Part shown: piece by piece, positions 1-6,830 of the stretch | Numbering within the stretch: the first letter of the stretch is position 1 | Layout of the letters: each line of letters starts with the position of its first letter | Assembly: GCA_036383955.1 (NCBI GenBank) | Contig: DASVNH010000007.1 | Location: forward strand, 1-14,628 | Length of the DNA: 14,628 bases | Origin: JACQFK01 sp036383955 | GTDB lineage: Bacteria; Planctomycetota; MHYJ01; JACPRB01 | Direction of reading: 5' to 3' | The notes under the pieces: generated by a model | What the model was told of the DNA's origin: nothing | The model's input: only the letters and a program-made list of their open reading frames with translations | The model's database searches: none | Program-made: the position numbers and the translations under genes

Positions 1-1069
1 CCCGGTCGAGCTGCGCGTGAACGGCGAGCTCAAGGGCGTGAAGACGCTGAAGATCCCGGCGGAAGGCAGCGTCGGCGAGCTTTTCGAGGTCACCCGGCCG
101 GTGCCGGAGGTCGTCGAGGTCCGCGTCGCCTGGGAAGACGACCTGGAGGCGGACGACCGGGCCTGGCAGGTGGTGACGCGGGAGACGTCGCGGATCCTCC
201 TGGCGGGGCCGGGCGACCTCTTCCTGCGGAGCGCGGTGGCGCAGGTGAAGGACGCGGAGGCGTTCCGGGTGGCGGACGTCTCCAAGGCCGCGCTCGGCGA
301 CTACCAGGTGGCGGTGATCCACGGCCCGGTGCCGGACGCGCTGCCCGAAGGCCGCTATCTGGTCTTCGGCGCGGTGCCGAAGTGGGAGGGCGTGGAGATC
401 GGCGCGGCGGTGGACCGGCCGGTCGTGGTCGATTGGAGCCGGCGGCACGCGGTGACGCGGAACCTCGACCTGTCGGAGACGGCGATCAAGTCGGCGCCGC
501 GGCTGAAGCTGCCGGGGTACGCGACGTCCCTGGCCGACGCGCCGGAGACGCCGCTCATTTTCGCGTGGGAGAAAGGCCGGACGCGGGCGGTGGTGGTGGC
601 CTTCGATCCGTCGGAGTCGGACTGGCCGTGGCGGCTTTCGTTCCCGCTCTTCGTGTCGAACGCGCTGGAGTGGCTGCGCTGGGACGAGAAGGCGAAGCCG
701 CGGCCGGGAGAGCCGCTGCGGGTGCGCCTGCCGGAGGGGCAGACGAAAGCCGAGGTGTCGCCGCCGGGCGGCGGGTCGCGGACGGTCGAAGGCCCGGCGG
801 GCGGCGAGGCCGTGTTCGGGGAGACGGAGCGCGTCGGCGTCTACGCGGTGAAGACGTCGGCGGGAACGACGGGCATGGCCCTCAACCTCTTCGACCCGCA
901 CGAGTCGCGCGGCGCGGTGGCGCCCGAGATCCGGCTGGGGAAGGAGCGGGTCGCCCGGGCCGGCGCGGTGGCGGCGCCGGCGACGCCCTACTGGCGCTGG
1001 TTCGCCGGGGGCGTGCTCCTGCTGCTCATCGCGGAGTGGCTGGTGTACCACCGGCGCTGGGAACTCTAG
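1..1069 (+). CDS. BatA/VWA-type membrane protein, 3' part
   Basis: The reading frame is open from the first bases of the window, so the 5' end lies outside; the GTG at 17 is only the first in-frame start codon seen. About 355 residues are visible. Most is a beta-rich region with a stretch typical of the C-terminal part of BatA-like VWA proteins (AFDPSESDWPWRLSFPLF, then a segment naming a hydrophobic NALEWLRW). It ends in one membrane helix (FAGGVLLLLIAEWLVY) followed by a positive tail, HRRWEL, a common ending in this group. Such proteins usually sit in MoxR/DUF58/VWA operons; none of those partners is in the window. The VWA domain itself, if present, would be upstream. The family call rests on the C-terminal pattern only, and the molecular role is unknown. 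The stop codon is followed within 3 nt by a heptamer repeat array. Confidence 0.7.
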   Translation, partial: PVELRVNGELKGVKTLKIPAEGSVGELFEVTRPVPEVVEVRVAWEDDLEADDRAWQVVTRETSRILLAGPGDLFLRSAVAQVKDAEAFRVADVSKAALGDYQVAVIHGPVPDALPEGRYLVFGAVPKWEGVEIGAAVDRPVVVDWSRRHAVTRNLDLSETAIKSAPRLKLPGYATSLADAPETPLIFAWEKGRTRAVVVAFDPSESDWPWRLSFPLFVSNALEWLRWDEKAKPRPGEPLRVRLPEGQTKAEVSPPGGGSRTVEGPAGGEAVFGETERVGVYAVKTSAGTTGMALNLFDPHESRGAVAPEIRLGKERVARAGAVAAPATPYWRWFAGGVLLLLIAEWLVYHRRWEL

Positions 1070-1071
1070 CG

Positions 1072-1104
1072 AAGGACCAAAGGCCAAGGGCCAAGGACCA
1101 AGAC
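1072..1104 (+). repeat. 7-bp tandem array, AAGGACC-type, after a stop codon
   Basis: Read in steps of seven from 1072, the units are AAGGACC, AAAGGCC, AAGGGCC, AAGGACC and a partial AAGAC. The array starts two bases after the TAG at 1067-1069. The same unit appears on the other strand at 2062-2096. Seven is not a multiple of three, so this is not a coding repeat. Its function is unknown. Confidence 0.75.
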
Positions 1105-1113
1105 ATCCCTCAT

Positions 1114-1132
1114 GCCCCCCGGGGGGGGCTTT
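1114..1132 (+). terminator. possible GC hairpin terminator
   Basis: GCCCCC (1114-1119) can pair with GGGGGC (1124-1129), and TTT follows. It lies between two convergent genes (plus-strand stop at 1069, minus-strand stop at 1135), where a terminator is expected. The T-tract is very short, so intrinsic termination would be weak. Confidence 0.35.
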
Positions 1133-1134
1133 CG

Positions 1135-1632
1135 CTAAAGGGAGCGACGCCTCTCCAGCAGCGCGATGGGGATCGCGATCAGGAGCCACATCAGTCCAGG
1201 CACCGCGGCGATGCCCGCGATCGTTCCCCAGAGCGGCCAGAAATGATGGCGCCACTTGCCGGATCCGATCTTCACGGTGGTGCTTCCCACGAAGGATCCC
1301 GTGAACGGGAGATCCAGGACCTCGTGCCGGATTTCCACCCGGGCGTCGGGGACCGCGTGAACTCGGAGATCAGATGGGAAGCGCAGCCGGAATACGGTCT
1401 CCGAGTCGCCCTTGGTTCCCACGATGCTGAAACCGCCCAGCTCGGCCGGAAACGTCGGGGGGAGGCTGGGGAAGTACCCCATCAAGGGAGGATGGTCGAC
1501 GTAGAAGGTGCACACCTCTCCCGTGACGTCGTAGGCGTGGCCGGAGTATCGCTCCTGGCGGAGTCTTAAGACCAGCAACATGGAGAGCGCCAGGGTCGCG
1601 AGGATTGCCAGGACTCCGCCCGTCTTTGCCAT
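1135..1632 (-). CDS. small membrane protein of unknown function
   Basis: The protein is about 165 residues from the ATG at 1632. A GTG at 1659 would add nine residues (MSTSKSVGR). I prefer the ATG because it puts the hydrophobic N-terminal segment right at the start and has a weak AGG four bases upstream, while nothing like a Shine-Dalgarno sequence precedes the GTG. Two membrane helices are visible: one near the N-terminus (GGVLAILATLALSMLLVL) and one near the C-terminus (GIAAVPGLMWLLIAIPIALL), ending in a basic RRRS tail. Between them lies a soluble, beta-rich domain of about 110 residues, probably outside the membrane. I recognise no family. It is the last gene of a minus-strand run egtB-VOC-this gene, and lies 17 to 44 nt after the VOC gene, so co-transcription is likely. 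No catalytic motif is evident. Confidence 0.65.
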   Translation of the reverse strand: MAKTGGVLAILATLALSMLLVLRLRQERYSGHAYDVTGEVCTFYVDHPPLMGYFPSLPPTFPAELGGFSIVGTKGDSETVFRLRFPSDLRVHAVPDARVEIRHEVLDLPFTGSFVGSTTVKIGSGKWRHHFWPLWGTIAGIAAVPGLMWLLIAIPIALLERRRSL

Positions 1633-1676
1633 TCGACCTACGGACTTTGACGTACTCACCCGCGGCGTTGTAGCGC

Positions 1677-2024
1677 CTAGGGCGCGCCGTAGTAGCTGAC
1701 GTCGTTGCCGCTCGGGTCGGTCAGCGTGAACGACCAGGCGCCCGGATGCACTTCTTTGAGGGCGGTGACGGCGACTTTCGCTCGCTTGAGCTTGGCGTGG
1801 AGCGCCTGCAGGCCCTTCGCGTTCAGGATCAGCGTTCCGCCGGGCTTGACCTTGCCTTTTCCCTTGGCGGGCTTGGCGTGCAGGCAGATCGCGTGCGTGT
1901 CGCTGACGGGAAACTCGGACCAGTCCGGGCTCTGATGGCGCGCCTTCAAGCCCAGCTTCTTGGAATAGAAGGCCACGGCCTTTTTCATGTCGTCGACGTA
2001 GTACATCGTCCCGTACGCGCTCAT
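1677..2024 (-). CDS. VOC (glyoxalase/bleomycin-resistance-like) family protein
   Basis: This is a 115-residue single-domain VOC protein. Family features are the opening YVDDMKKAVAFYSKKLGL (beta strand, then a helix with AFY..LGL) and the closing FTLTDPSGNDVSYYG, which matches the usual F.DPDGN..E.. ending. At the position where metal-binding members carry Glu, this protein has Ser (NDVSYY), and the N-terminal His/Glu ligand is also not obvious. It may therefore bind a ligand without metal, or be a partner protein. The substrate cannot be told. The start ATG at 2022-2024 has a good GGGAGGG upstream. It follows egtB by 67 nt, a gap containing a heptamer array, and precedes a small membrane-protein gene. 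Many VOC proteins of this size are only named by superfamily. Confidence 0.85.
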   Translation of the reverse strand: MSAYGTMYYVDDMKKAVAFYSKKLGLKARHQSPDWSEFPVSDTHAICLHAKPAKGKGKVKPGGTLILNAKGLQALHAKLKRAKVAVTALKEVHPGAWSFTLTDPSGNDVSYYGAP

Positions 2025-2061
2025 GGACTTTCCCTCCCGCCGTAGTCTACGAAATGGCTGA

Positions 2062-2096
2062 GGGCCTTGGTCCTTGGACTTTGGTCCTTGGTCATT
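2062..2096 (-). repeat. 7-bp tandem array, AAGGACC-type, overlapping the egtB stop
   Basis: Read on the minus strand in steps of seven, the units are AATGACC, AAGGACC, AAAGTCC, AAGGACC and AAGGCCC. The first unit contains the egtB stop codon (TGA, 2094-2092). This is the same unit family as at 1072-1104 but in the opposite orientation. Both arrays point downstream from the gene they follow. It lies in the 67-nt egtB-VOC gap. Confidence 0.75.
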
Positions 2097-3261
2097 TGGC
2101 CAGGCGGATTCCCGTGAATTGCCAGCGCGTGTCGGGCGGGAAGTAGTTTCGGTAAGTCGCGCTCACGTGGGACTCGGGCGTGGCGCAGGAGCCGCCCCGC
2201 AGGACGAGGCGGCCGCTCATGAACTTCCCGTTGTACTCGCCGAGCTCGCCGTCCGGCGCCCGGTATCCGGGATAGGGCCCGTACGCGCTCCGCGTCCATT
2301 CCCAGACGTCGCCGAGGAGCCGCGCCGCGGGGCCGGGGGCGGGATGCAGGCGCCCCGATTCCAGAAACGTCCCGCGCGGAAGCCGCGCCCGTTCCGCCGC
2401 TACCTCCCACTCGTCCTCGCCCGGCAGCCGCGCGCCAGCCCAGCGCGCGTACGCGTCGGCCTCGTACGCGCTCACGTGGCAGACCGGCTCCAGCGGATCC
2501 AATGGCCGCGGGCCCGCCAGCGTGAACAACCGGCCGTCTTCCCAGTAGAGCGGCGACGTCCAGCCTTCGCGGCGGACCGCGTCCCAGCCGTCCGACAGCC
2601 AGAGCTCCGGGCGCGTGTATCCGCCGTCGCGCATGAACTCCAGGTATTCCCCGCAGGTGACCGGACGCGACGCCAGCGCGAACGGCTCTAGAAAGCGCCG
2701 GTGCCGCGGCCGCTCGTGGTCGAACGCGAAGCCGGAGCCGTCGGCGCCGATCTCCACCAGCCCGCCGGGGAACTCCATCCAGGCGGCCGGAGAGGCGTCG
2801 ACGTCCCGCGCCTCCGCGGCCCGTTTCACGTAGGCGGGCCGCGCCGGGTTCATCCACAGCAGGTGCTTCAGATCCGTCAGGATCAGCTCCTGGTGCTGCT
2901 GCTCGTGCTGAAGCCCGAGCTCGACGAGCGCGGCGTCGACGTCCGGCGTCCGGCAGACCTCGCGGTCGATCTCCCGGCGGTAACGGAGGACGTCGTCGAG
3001 CGACGGCCGGGTCAGCAGCGCGCGGGAGGCGCGGGGGAGCGGCTCGCCGAGCGACGCGTAATACGAGTTGAAGAGGGCGCCGTTGAGGCCGCCGCGGCGG
3101 CCGAGGACGAAGGTCTCGAAGAACCATGTGGTGTGGGCGAGGTGCCACTTGACCGGGCTGGCGTCCGGGTGCGACTGGGCCTGGCAGTCGTCCGCCGACA
3201 GCGGCGCGGCCAGGCGGAGCGTGGCGTCCCGGATCGTCTCGAAGCGCGCGCGGAGCGACAC
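2092..3261 (-). CDS. egtB: EgtB, ergothioneine sulfoxide synthase
   Basis: This is a non-haem iron enzyme joining a thiol donor to hercynine in ergothioneine synthesis. The product is 389 residues. The N-terminal DinB-like domain has KWHLAHTTWFFE (His40/His43) and the iron motif HX3HXE as HEQQHQE (His119, His123, Glu125). The C-terminal formylglycine-generating-enzyme-like fold covers about 160-389, with GDVWEWT near 317-323, RGGSCATP near 356-362, and the typical ending RWQFTGIRLA. No egtA (gamma-glutamylcysteine ligase) is visible, so free cysteine could be the sulfur donor as in some non-actinobacterial EgtB; the sequence does not prove this. The start is the GTG at 3261, giving the usual spacing to the first His motif. 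egtD begins about 25 bp away on the other strand. Its last codons and stop are part of a heptamer array. Confidence 0.95.
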   Translation of the reverse strand: MSLRARFETIRDATLRLAAPLSADDCQAQSHPDASPVKWHLAHTTWFFETFVLGRRGGLNGALFNSYYASLGEPLPRASRALLTRPSLDDVLRYRREIDREVCRTPDVDAALVELGLQHEQQHQELILTDLKHLLWMNPARPAYVKRAAEARDVDASPAAWMEFPGGLVEIGADGSGFAFDHERPRHRRFLEPFALASRPVTCGEYLEFMRDGGYTRPELWLSDGWDAVRREGWTSPLYWEDGRLFTLAGPRPLDPLEPVCHVSAYEADAYARWAGARLPGEDEWEVAAERARLPRGTFLESGRLHPAPGPAARLLGDVWEWTRSAYGPYPGYRAPDGELGEYNGKFMSGRLVLRGGSCATPESHVSATYRNYFPPDTRWQFTGIRLAK

Positions 3262-3286
3262 GGACGTCGATCCGCGGCGGGACGCA

Positions 3287-4234
3287 ATGTTCCGGCGCTC
3301 GCGGGATCAGCCCGGTATGCGGAGCGCGGAAGTCCTGCCGGGACTGCTCGACACCCCCAAGTCCGTCGCCAGCAAATTCCTGTACGACTCGCGGGGCTCC
3401 CGCCTCTTCGACGAGATCTGCGGCCTCGAGGACTACTATCCGGCGCGCGTCGAGTCCGGCATCCTTTCGCGTTACGCGGAGGAGATCGGAGGGCGGCTGG
3501 GACGCGACGTCCGGCTCATCGAGCCCGGCGCGGGGACCGGCTGGAAGACCGAGATCCTCCTCGATCACCTGGAGGCGCCCGCCGAGTGGGTGCCGATCGA
3601 CGTCTCCCGGGCCGCGCTCGACCAGGCGGCGCGGCGGATCGCCGGCCGCTTTCCGTTCCTTCCGATCCGGCCGGTGTGGGGGGACTTCGCGCGATCGATG
3701 GCGCTTCCGCGCGGCCGGGGACGTCGAGGCGTGGTGTTCTTCCCGGGATCGACGCTCGGGAATTTCCATCCGTGGGAGGCGGTGGACCTGCTGCGGTCGT
3801 TCGCGCGGGCGGCGGGGCCCGGCGGCGCGGCGCTCGTGGGCGTGGACCTGAAGAAGGAGCCGGAGATCATCGAGCGGGCCTACAACGACCGCGACGGCGT
3901 GACGGCGGAGTTCAACCTGAACCTGCTGCGGCGGCTGAACCGGGAGCTCGGGGCCGACTTCCAGCCGCGGGCGTTCCGGCACCGGGCGTTCTACGACGAG
4001 ACCCGCGGGCGGATCGAGATGCATTTGGTGGCGGGCTCCCCGCAGCGGGTCCGCCTGGACGGGCACCTCATCGCGTTCGAGCGGGGGGAGAGCGTGCGGA
4101 CCGAGGTGGCGTACAAGTACGAGCCCGAGGAATTCGCCCGGCTCTGCGAGGCCGCCGGGCTGGAGATCGAGCGCCGCTGGAGCGACGACCGGGACTGGTT
4201 CGGCCTCTTCCTTTGCGTGCCGCGTGGACCCTAA
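3287..4234 (+). CDS. egtD: EgtD, L-histidine N-alpha-methyltransferase
   Basis: EgtD uses S-adenosylmethionine to trimethylate histidine to hercynine, the first ergothioneine step. The product is 315 residues from the ATG at 3287; an ATG at 3317 would give 305. The frame is open further upstream, but that part is antisense to egtB. Motifs: DYYPARVE (Tyr50/51), SAM motif EPGAGTGWKTEILL (79-92), PGSTLGNF with Asn159, AYNDRDGVTAEFNLNLL with Tyr199, RIEMHL with Met245, and RTEVAYKYE with Glu273. These correspond to the substrate-binding residues described for the mycobacterial enzyme. One differs: the Ser two positions after the Glu is Ala275 here. It is divergent from egtB with about 25 bp between starts, so the promoters must lie inside the opposite genes' 5' ends or overlap. 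A possible tiny reading frame overlaps its stop. Confidence 0.95.
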   Translation: MFRRSRDQPGMRSAEVLPGLLDTPKSVASKFLYDSRGSRLFDEICGLEDYYPARVESGILSRYAEEIGGRLGRDVRLIEPGAGTGWKTEILLDHLEAPAEWVPIDVSRAALDQAARRIAGRFPFLPIRPVWGDFARSMALPRGRGRRGVVFFPGSTLGNFHPWEAVDLLRSFARAAGPGGAALVGVDLKKEPEIIERAYNDRDGVTAEFNLNLLRRLNRELGADFQPRAFRHRAFYDETRGRIEMHLVAGSPQRVRLDGHLIAFERGESVRTEVAYKYEPEEFARLCEAAGLEIERRWSDDRDWFGLFLCVPRGP

Positions 4235-4358
4235 CCCGGCGGCCTGGCGGCGGATTCTCGAGGCGCGGCGGCGCCGCGAGGAGAGGAAGTCGAAACCTCG
4301 ACCGAAGGGGGAAGAGCCCAGGAACGCGGCTGGGGAACCGCGCTCCCGGGCCCGCTAG
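4224..4358 (+). CDS. possible tiny basic protein overlapping the egtD end
   Basis: A GTG at 4224 opens a 44-codon frame that overlaps the last codons of egtD and stops at TAG 4356-4358. The product is very charged: an opening DPNPAAWRRILEARRRREER, then more Lys, Arg and Pro. The overlap would suit translational coupling. Against it, GC-rich DNA often gives Arg-rich open frames by chance, and no ribosome binding site stands out. I do not recognise a family. Treat it as a candidate only. Confidence 0.22.
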   Translation: MDPNPAAWRRILEARRRREERKSKPRPKGEEPRNAAGEPRSRAR

Positions 4359-4422
4359 GTCCTAGTAGAGGTTTGACCCCTAGTGGTGAGCCCGCAATCC
4401 GGCCATTCAGCGGGTCGAACCC

Positions 4423-4848
4423 CTAGTCGGGCTTGACCCAGTGCAGGTCGTTGGGGGCGTCGCCGGAGACGGCGATGACGGTGACGTCCTTGGCGGCGGT
4501 CCAGTGCGGGGTCTTGGCCGGGATCTTGTAGTAGCCGCCCGGGCCGACTTCGAAGCCCTTTTCGAGCTCGGGGGAGCCGGGGCCGCCGATGTGGAGCCGG
4601 CCGGAGATCACGGTCACGACGTGGTTGGCGCTGTGCCAATGGAGGGGGACGCGGACGCCGGCGGGGAACTTGATGTAGTCGACGGCGGGGCCGCCCTTGG
4701 CGTCGCCGGTCACGTGCGCGACCAGGACGCCCGCCGGAAGGCCTTCCGCCTTCTGCCACGGGATGTCGCCGGCCTGGACGCTGACGAGGCCCGGCTCCTG
4801 AGGGCCCAGCGACAGGACGGCGGCGAGCGTCGCGACGAGGGTTTTCAT
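4423..4848 (-). CDS. exported cupin-domain protein
   Basis: The product is 141 residues. It starts with a short signal-like segment (Lys2, then hydrophobic LVATLAAVLSL), so it is probably exported, although the cleavage site is unclear. Cupin motif 1 is GVRVPLHWHSANHVVTVISG: His70 and His72 fit HXH, but the usual Glu is His76. Motif 2 includes KIPAKTPHW with His115. That gives a possible four-histidine metal site. The overall pattern resembles small cupins of the DUF4437/ChrR-like kind. No substrate can be assigned. The ATG is preceded by AGGAG and AAAGGG within 18 nt. It is convergent with egtD and divergent from murB. Its stop lies in a short region with repeated CCTAG and GACCCCTAG strings. 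Confidence 0.85.
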   Translation of the reverse strand: MKTLVATLAAVLSLGPQEPGLVSVQAGDIPWQKAEGLPAGVLVAHVTGDAKGGPAVDYIKFPAGVRVPLHWHSANHVVTVISGRLHIGGPGSPELEKGFEVGPGGYYKIPAKTPHWTAAKDVTVIAVSGDAPNDLHWVKPD

Positions 4849-4918
4849 GCGGTTTCCCTTTCTCCTGAGTGAGAAGTGGAGCCGCCGGAGGAATCCGCGT
4901 TACGGGGGGCTTTCTCCC

Positions 4919-4946
4919 TTGCCTTTTACAGTTCATAAGTTATAAT
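4919..4946 (+). promoter_or_regulatory. sigma-70-type promoter of murB-ddl
   Basis: The -10 is a perfect TATAAT at 4941-4946. TTGCCT at 4919-4924 is a four-of-six match to the -35, with a 16-bp spacer. It sits in a short AT-rich patch that stands out from the GC-rich surroundings. A start of transcription near 4953 would leave about 20 nt before the GTG at 4975, and argues against the TTG at 4957 as the murB start. Confidence 0.7.
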
Positions 4947-4961
4947 TTAAGGGACGTTGGA

Positions 4962-4972
4962 AGAGGGGGAAG
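4962..4972 (+). promoter_or_regulatory. ribosome binding site deciding the murB start
   Basis: The purine-rich AGAGGGGGAAG ends two bases before the GTG at 4975. The identical 11-mer lies at 5857-5867, three bases before the ddl ATG. This supports the GTG rather than the upstream TTG at 4957 as the murB start. Confidence 0.6.
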
Positions 4973-4974
4973 TC

Positions 4975-5835
4975 GTGCTCGCGGTCCGCGCTTTCGACGC
5001 GCTTCTGCGCGAACGGGGCGTTCCCTATCACGCGGAGCGCCCGCTCGCGCCCTACACCACGATGAAGGTGGGCGGGCCCGCCGAGTTCCTCGTCGAGCCC
5101 CGCACCCCCGAGGACCTGGCCGCCGTCTTCTCCGCCGCCCGCGAGTGCGACCTCCCGGTCCGCTTCCTCGGCAGCGGGGCCAACCTGCTCGTCGGCGACG
5201 CCGGCACGCGCGGGGCGGTGATCTACCTCCGGCATTTCGGACGTCGCGACGGCCTCCACGTGGGCGCGGGCTACAGCCTGCCCCGGCTTTGCAAGGAGAC
5301 CGCGGCGGAGGGCCTGACCGGGCTCGAGGTCCTCGCGGGGATTCCCGCGACCGTCGGCGGCGCGGTGCGGATGAACGCGGGCGGGAAGCACGGCGAGATC
5401 GCGTCGTCCGTCCTGTACGTCGACGTCATGACGCCGGCGGGCGATCTGCGGAGGATGTCGAAGGAGCAGGTCGGCTTCCGGTACCGGCGGACGTCGCTCG
5501 ACGGCGCGATCGTGATCGCGGCGGGCTTCGACCTCCGTCCCGGGGAGGGCGCGCGGGCGCGCTACGACGCGGTGATGGACGAGAAGCGCAAGGCGCAGCC
5601 GCTGGGCACGCACAACGCCGGCTGCATGTTCAAGAACCCGCCGGGCGGCCACGCCGGAAGGATGATCGACCAATGCGGACTCAAGGGGGAGCGCGTCGGC
5701 GGCGCCCACGTCTCCCGGAAGCACGCGAACTTCATCGTGAACGACGGAGGCGCGACGGCGTCGGACGTCCTCGCGCTCGTGGAGAGGATCCGAAGCCGGA
5801 TTCCGGCGCTGGAGCTGGAAGTCGAGGTCTGGTAG
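4975..5835 (+). CDS. murB: MurB, UDP-N-acetylenolpyruvoylglucosamine reductase
   Basis: MurB is the FAD enzyme that uses NADPH to make UDP-N-acetylmuramate in the cytoplasm for peptidoglycan. The product is 286 residues, the size of the shorter MurB type. Motifs in order: TTMKVGGPAEF (28-38), GSGANLLVGD (67-75) and GLEVLAGIPATVGGAVRMNAG (116-136), all FAD-binding; FRYRRTS (168-174); NAGCMFKNP (214-222), where Cys217 takes the place of the general-acid Ser of the E. coli enzyme; and KHANFIVNDG (249-258). The C-terminal LELEVEVW holds the expected late Glu. The start choice (GTG 4975) rests on the promoter and ribosome site. A TTG at 4957 would add six residues. ddl follows after 35 nt, so the two are probably one transcript. 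In many bacteria murB-ddl-ftsQ are adjacent in the dcw cluster. Confidence 0.96.
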   Translation: MLAVRAFDALLRERGVPYHAERPLAPYTTMKVGGPAEFLVEPRTPEDLAAVFSAARECDLPVRFLGSGANLLVGDAGTRGAVIYLRHFGRRDGLHVGAGYSLPRLCKETAAEGLTGLEVLAGIPATVGGAVRMNAGGKHGEIASSVLYVDVMTPAGDLRRMSKEQVGFRYRRTSLDGAIVIAAGFDLRPGEGARARYDAVMDEKRKAQPLGTHNAGCMFKNPPGGHAGRMIDQCGLKGERVGGAHVSRKHANFIVNDGGATASDVLALVERIRSRIPALELEVEVW

Positions 5836-5870
5836 GAGGCGTCGCGCGAGGGCGCGAGAGGGGGAAGGCC

Positions 5871-6830
5871 ATGGCGAGAGTATCTCATCCGGTGATCGGC
5901 GTGCTGATGGGCGGGACGTCCTCCGAGCGGGAGGTGTCGCTCCGCTCGGGCGCGGCGGTCGCCGGCGCGCTCCGCTCGATCGGCCACGCGGTGGTCGAGA
6001 TCGACCTGCGGACGGAGACGGGGGCGGAGCTCGAAGGCCAGGCGATCGACGTCGCGTTCATCGCGATGCACGGGCGCTTCGGCGAAGACGGGACGCTGCA
6101 GCGGCTGCTGCAGGACAAGGGGATCCCGTTCACGGGCAGCGGCCCCCAGGCCTCGCGCTCCGCGATGGACAAAGTCGAGGCGAAGCGGCTCTTCAAGCAG
6201 CACGGGGTGGAGACGCCCCCGCACCGGGTGATCGCGCGGGGCGACTCGGTGGCCCTGCTGGAGCAGTGCGCCCGGGCGCTCGGCTACCCCGTCGTCATGA
6301 AGCCCCGCTCGGAAGGATCGAGCGTCGGCGTGACGGTGCACCGCGACCGGACGACGCTGCTCGACGGCGCCGCGGAGGCCTTCCGCCACGACGCCATCGC
6401 CCTGATGGAGAAGTTCATCGCCGGGCGCGAGCTCACCATCGGCATCCTCGACGGCCAGGCGCTGCCCATCGTCGAGATGCGGCCCAAGGACGGGTTCTTC
6501 AGCTACGAAGCCAAGTACGAGCGCGCCGACACGCGCTACATCGTCGATCCGGAGATGAGCGACCTCGACAAGCGCCGCGTGCAGCGGGCCGCGCTCGAGG
6601 CGCACAAGTCCCTCGGCTGCGAGGGCGTCAGCCGCGTGGACGCCATCCTCACGCCGCTCTGCTCGGTCCACGTCCTCGAGGTGAACACGATCCCGGGGAT
6701 GACGGAGCGCAGCCTGCTGCCCAAGGCCGCCGCGGCGGCGGGCGTCGATTTCCCCCGCCTCTGCTGGCGCCTGGTGGAACTCGCCCTGCGGCGCCGTCGC
6801 GACGCGTTCTGGGCGGCGGCCATGCTGTAG
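5871..6830 (+). CDS. ddl: Ddl, D-alanine--D-alanine ligase
   Basis: Ddl is an ATP-grasp enzyme that makes D-Ala-D-Ala for the peptidoglycan stem peptide. The product is 319 residues, a normal length. Motifs: GGTSSEREVSLRSG (14-27) with the N-terminal Glu, AMHGRFGEDGTLQ (65-77), PFTGSG (86-91), VMKPRSEGSSVGV (142-154) with Lys144 and the serine loop, EKFIAGRELTIG (180-191), FFSYEAKYE (209-217), and EVNTIPGMTERSLLP (270-284) with the metal and ATP ligands. The ATG at 5871 is preceded by AGAGGGGGAAGG. It lies 35 nt after murB. Its TAG stop forms the left end of a long inverted repeat, and the next gene is convergent. The C-terminal tail, LRRRRDAFWAAAML, is slightly longer than I expect for the family. 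Confidence 0.96.
   Translation: MARVSHPVIGVLMGGTSSEREVSLRSGAAVAGALRSIGHAVVEIDLRTETGAELEGQAIDVAFIAMHGRFGEDGTLQRLLQDKGIPFTGSGPQASRSAMDKVEAKRLFKQHGVETPPHRVIARGDSVALLEQCARALGYPVVMKPRSEGSSVGVTVHRDRTTLLDGAAEAFRHDAIALMEKFIAGRELTIGILDGQALPIVEMRPKDGFFSYEAKYERADTRYIVDPEMSDLDKRRVQRAALEAHKSLGCEGVSRVDAILTPLCSVHVLEVNTIPGMTERSLLPKAAAAAGVDFPRLCWRLVELALRRRRDAFWAAAML

Noticed and set aside
1072..1104. CRISPR-like array
   Set aside because: Units are 7 bp and directly adjacent, with no spacers, and there are no cas genes.
3068..3286. N-terminal extension of EgtD by 73 residues
   Set aside because: The extension is antisense to the start of egtB and has no similarity to EgtD N-termini. The ATG at 3287 or 3317 gives the usual length.
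2021..4066. Minus-strand open frame of 681 codons over egtB and egtD
   Set aside because: It is out of frame with egtB and antisense to egtD. The composition is low-complexity Arg/Pro/Ala, while the egtB and egtD frames carry full family motifs.
4359..4422. Possible tRNA remnant or attachment site near GGGTTCGA-like sequence after the cupin stop
   Set aside because: The T-loop-like string lacks a pairing 5-bp stem, and no acceptor or anticodon arm is present. I see only short repeated CCTAG and GACCCCTAG strings.
4869..5870. Plus-frame extension upstream of ddl (653-codon frame)
   Set aside because: The first 334 codons overlap murB in another frame and are Arg/Gly-rich. The ATG at 5871 has a strong ribosome site and gives a normal Ddl length.
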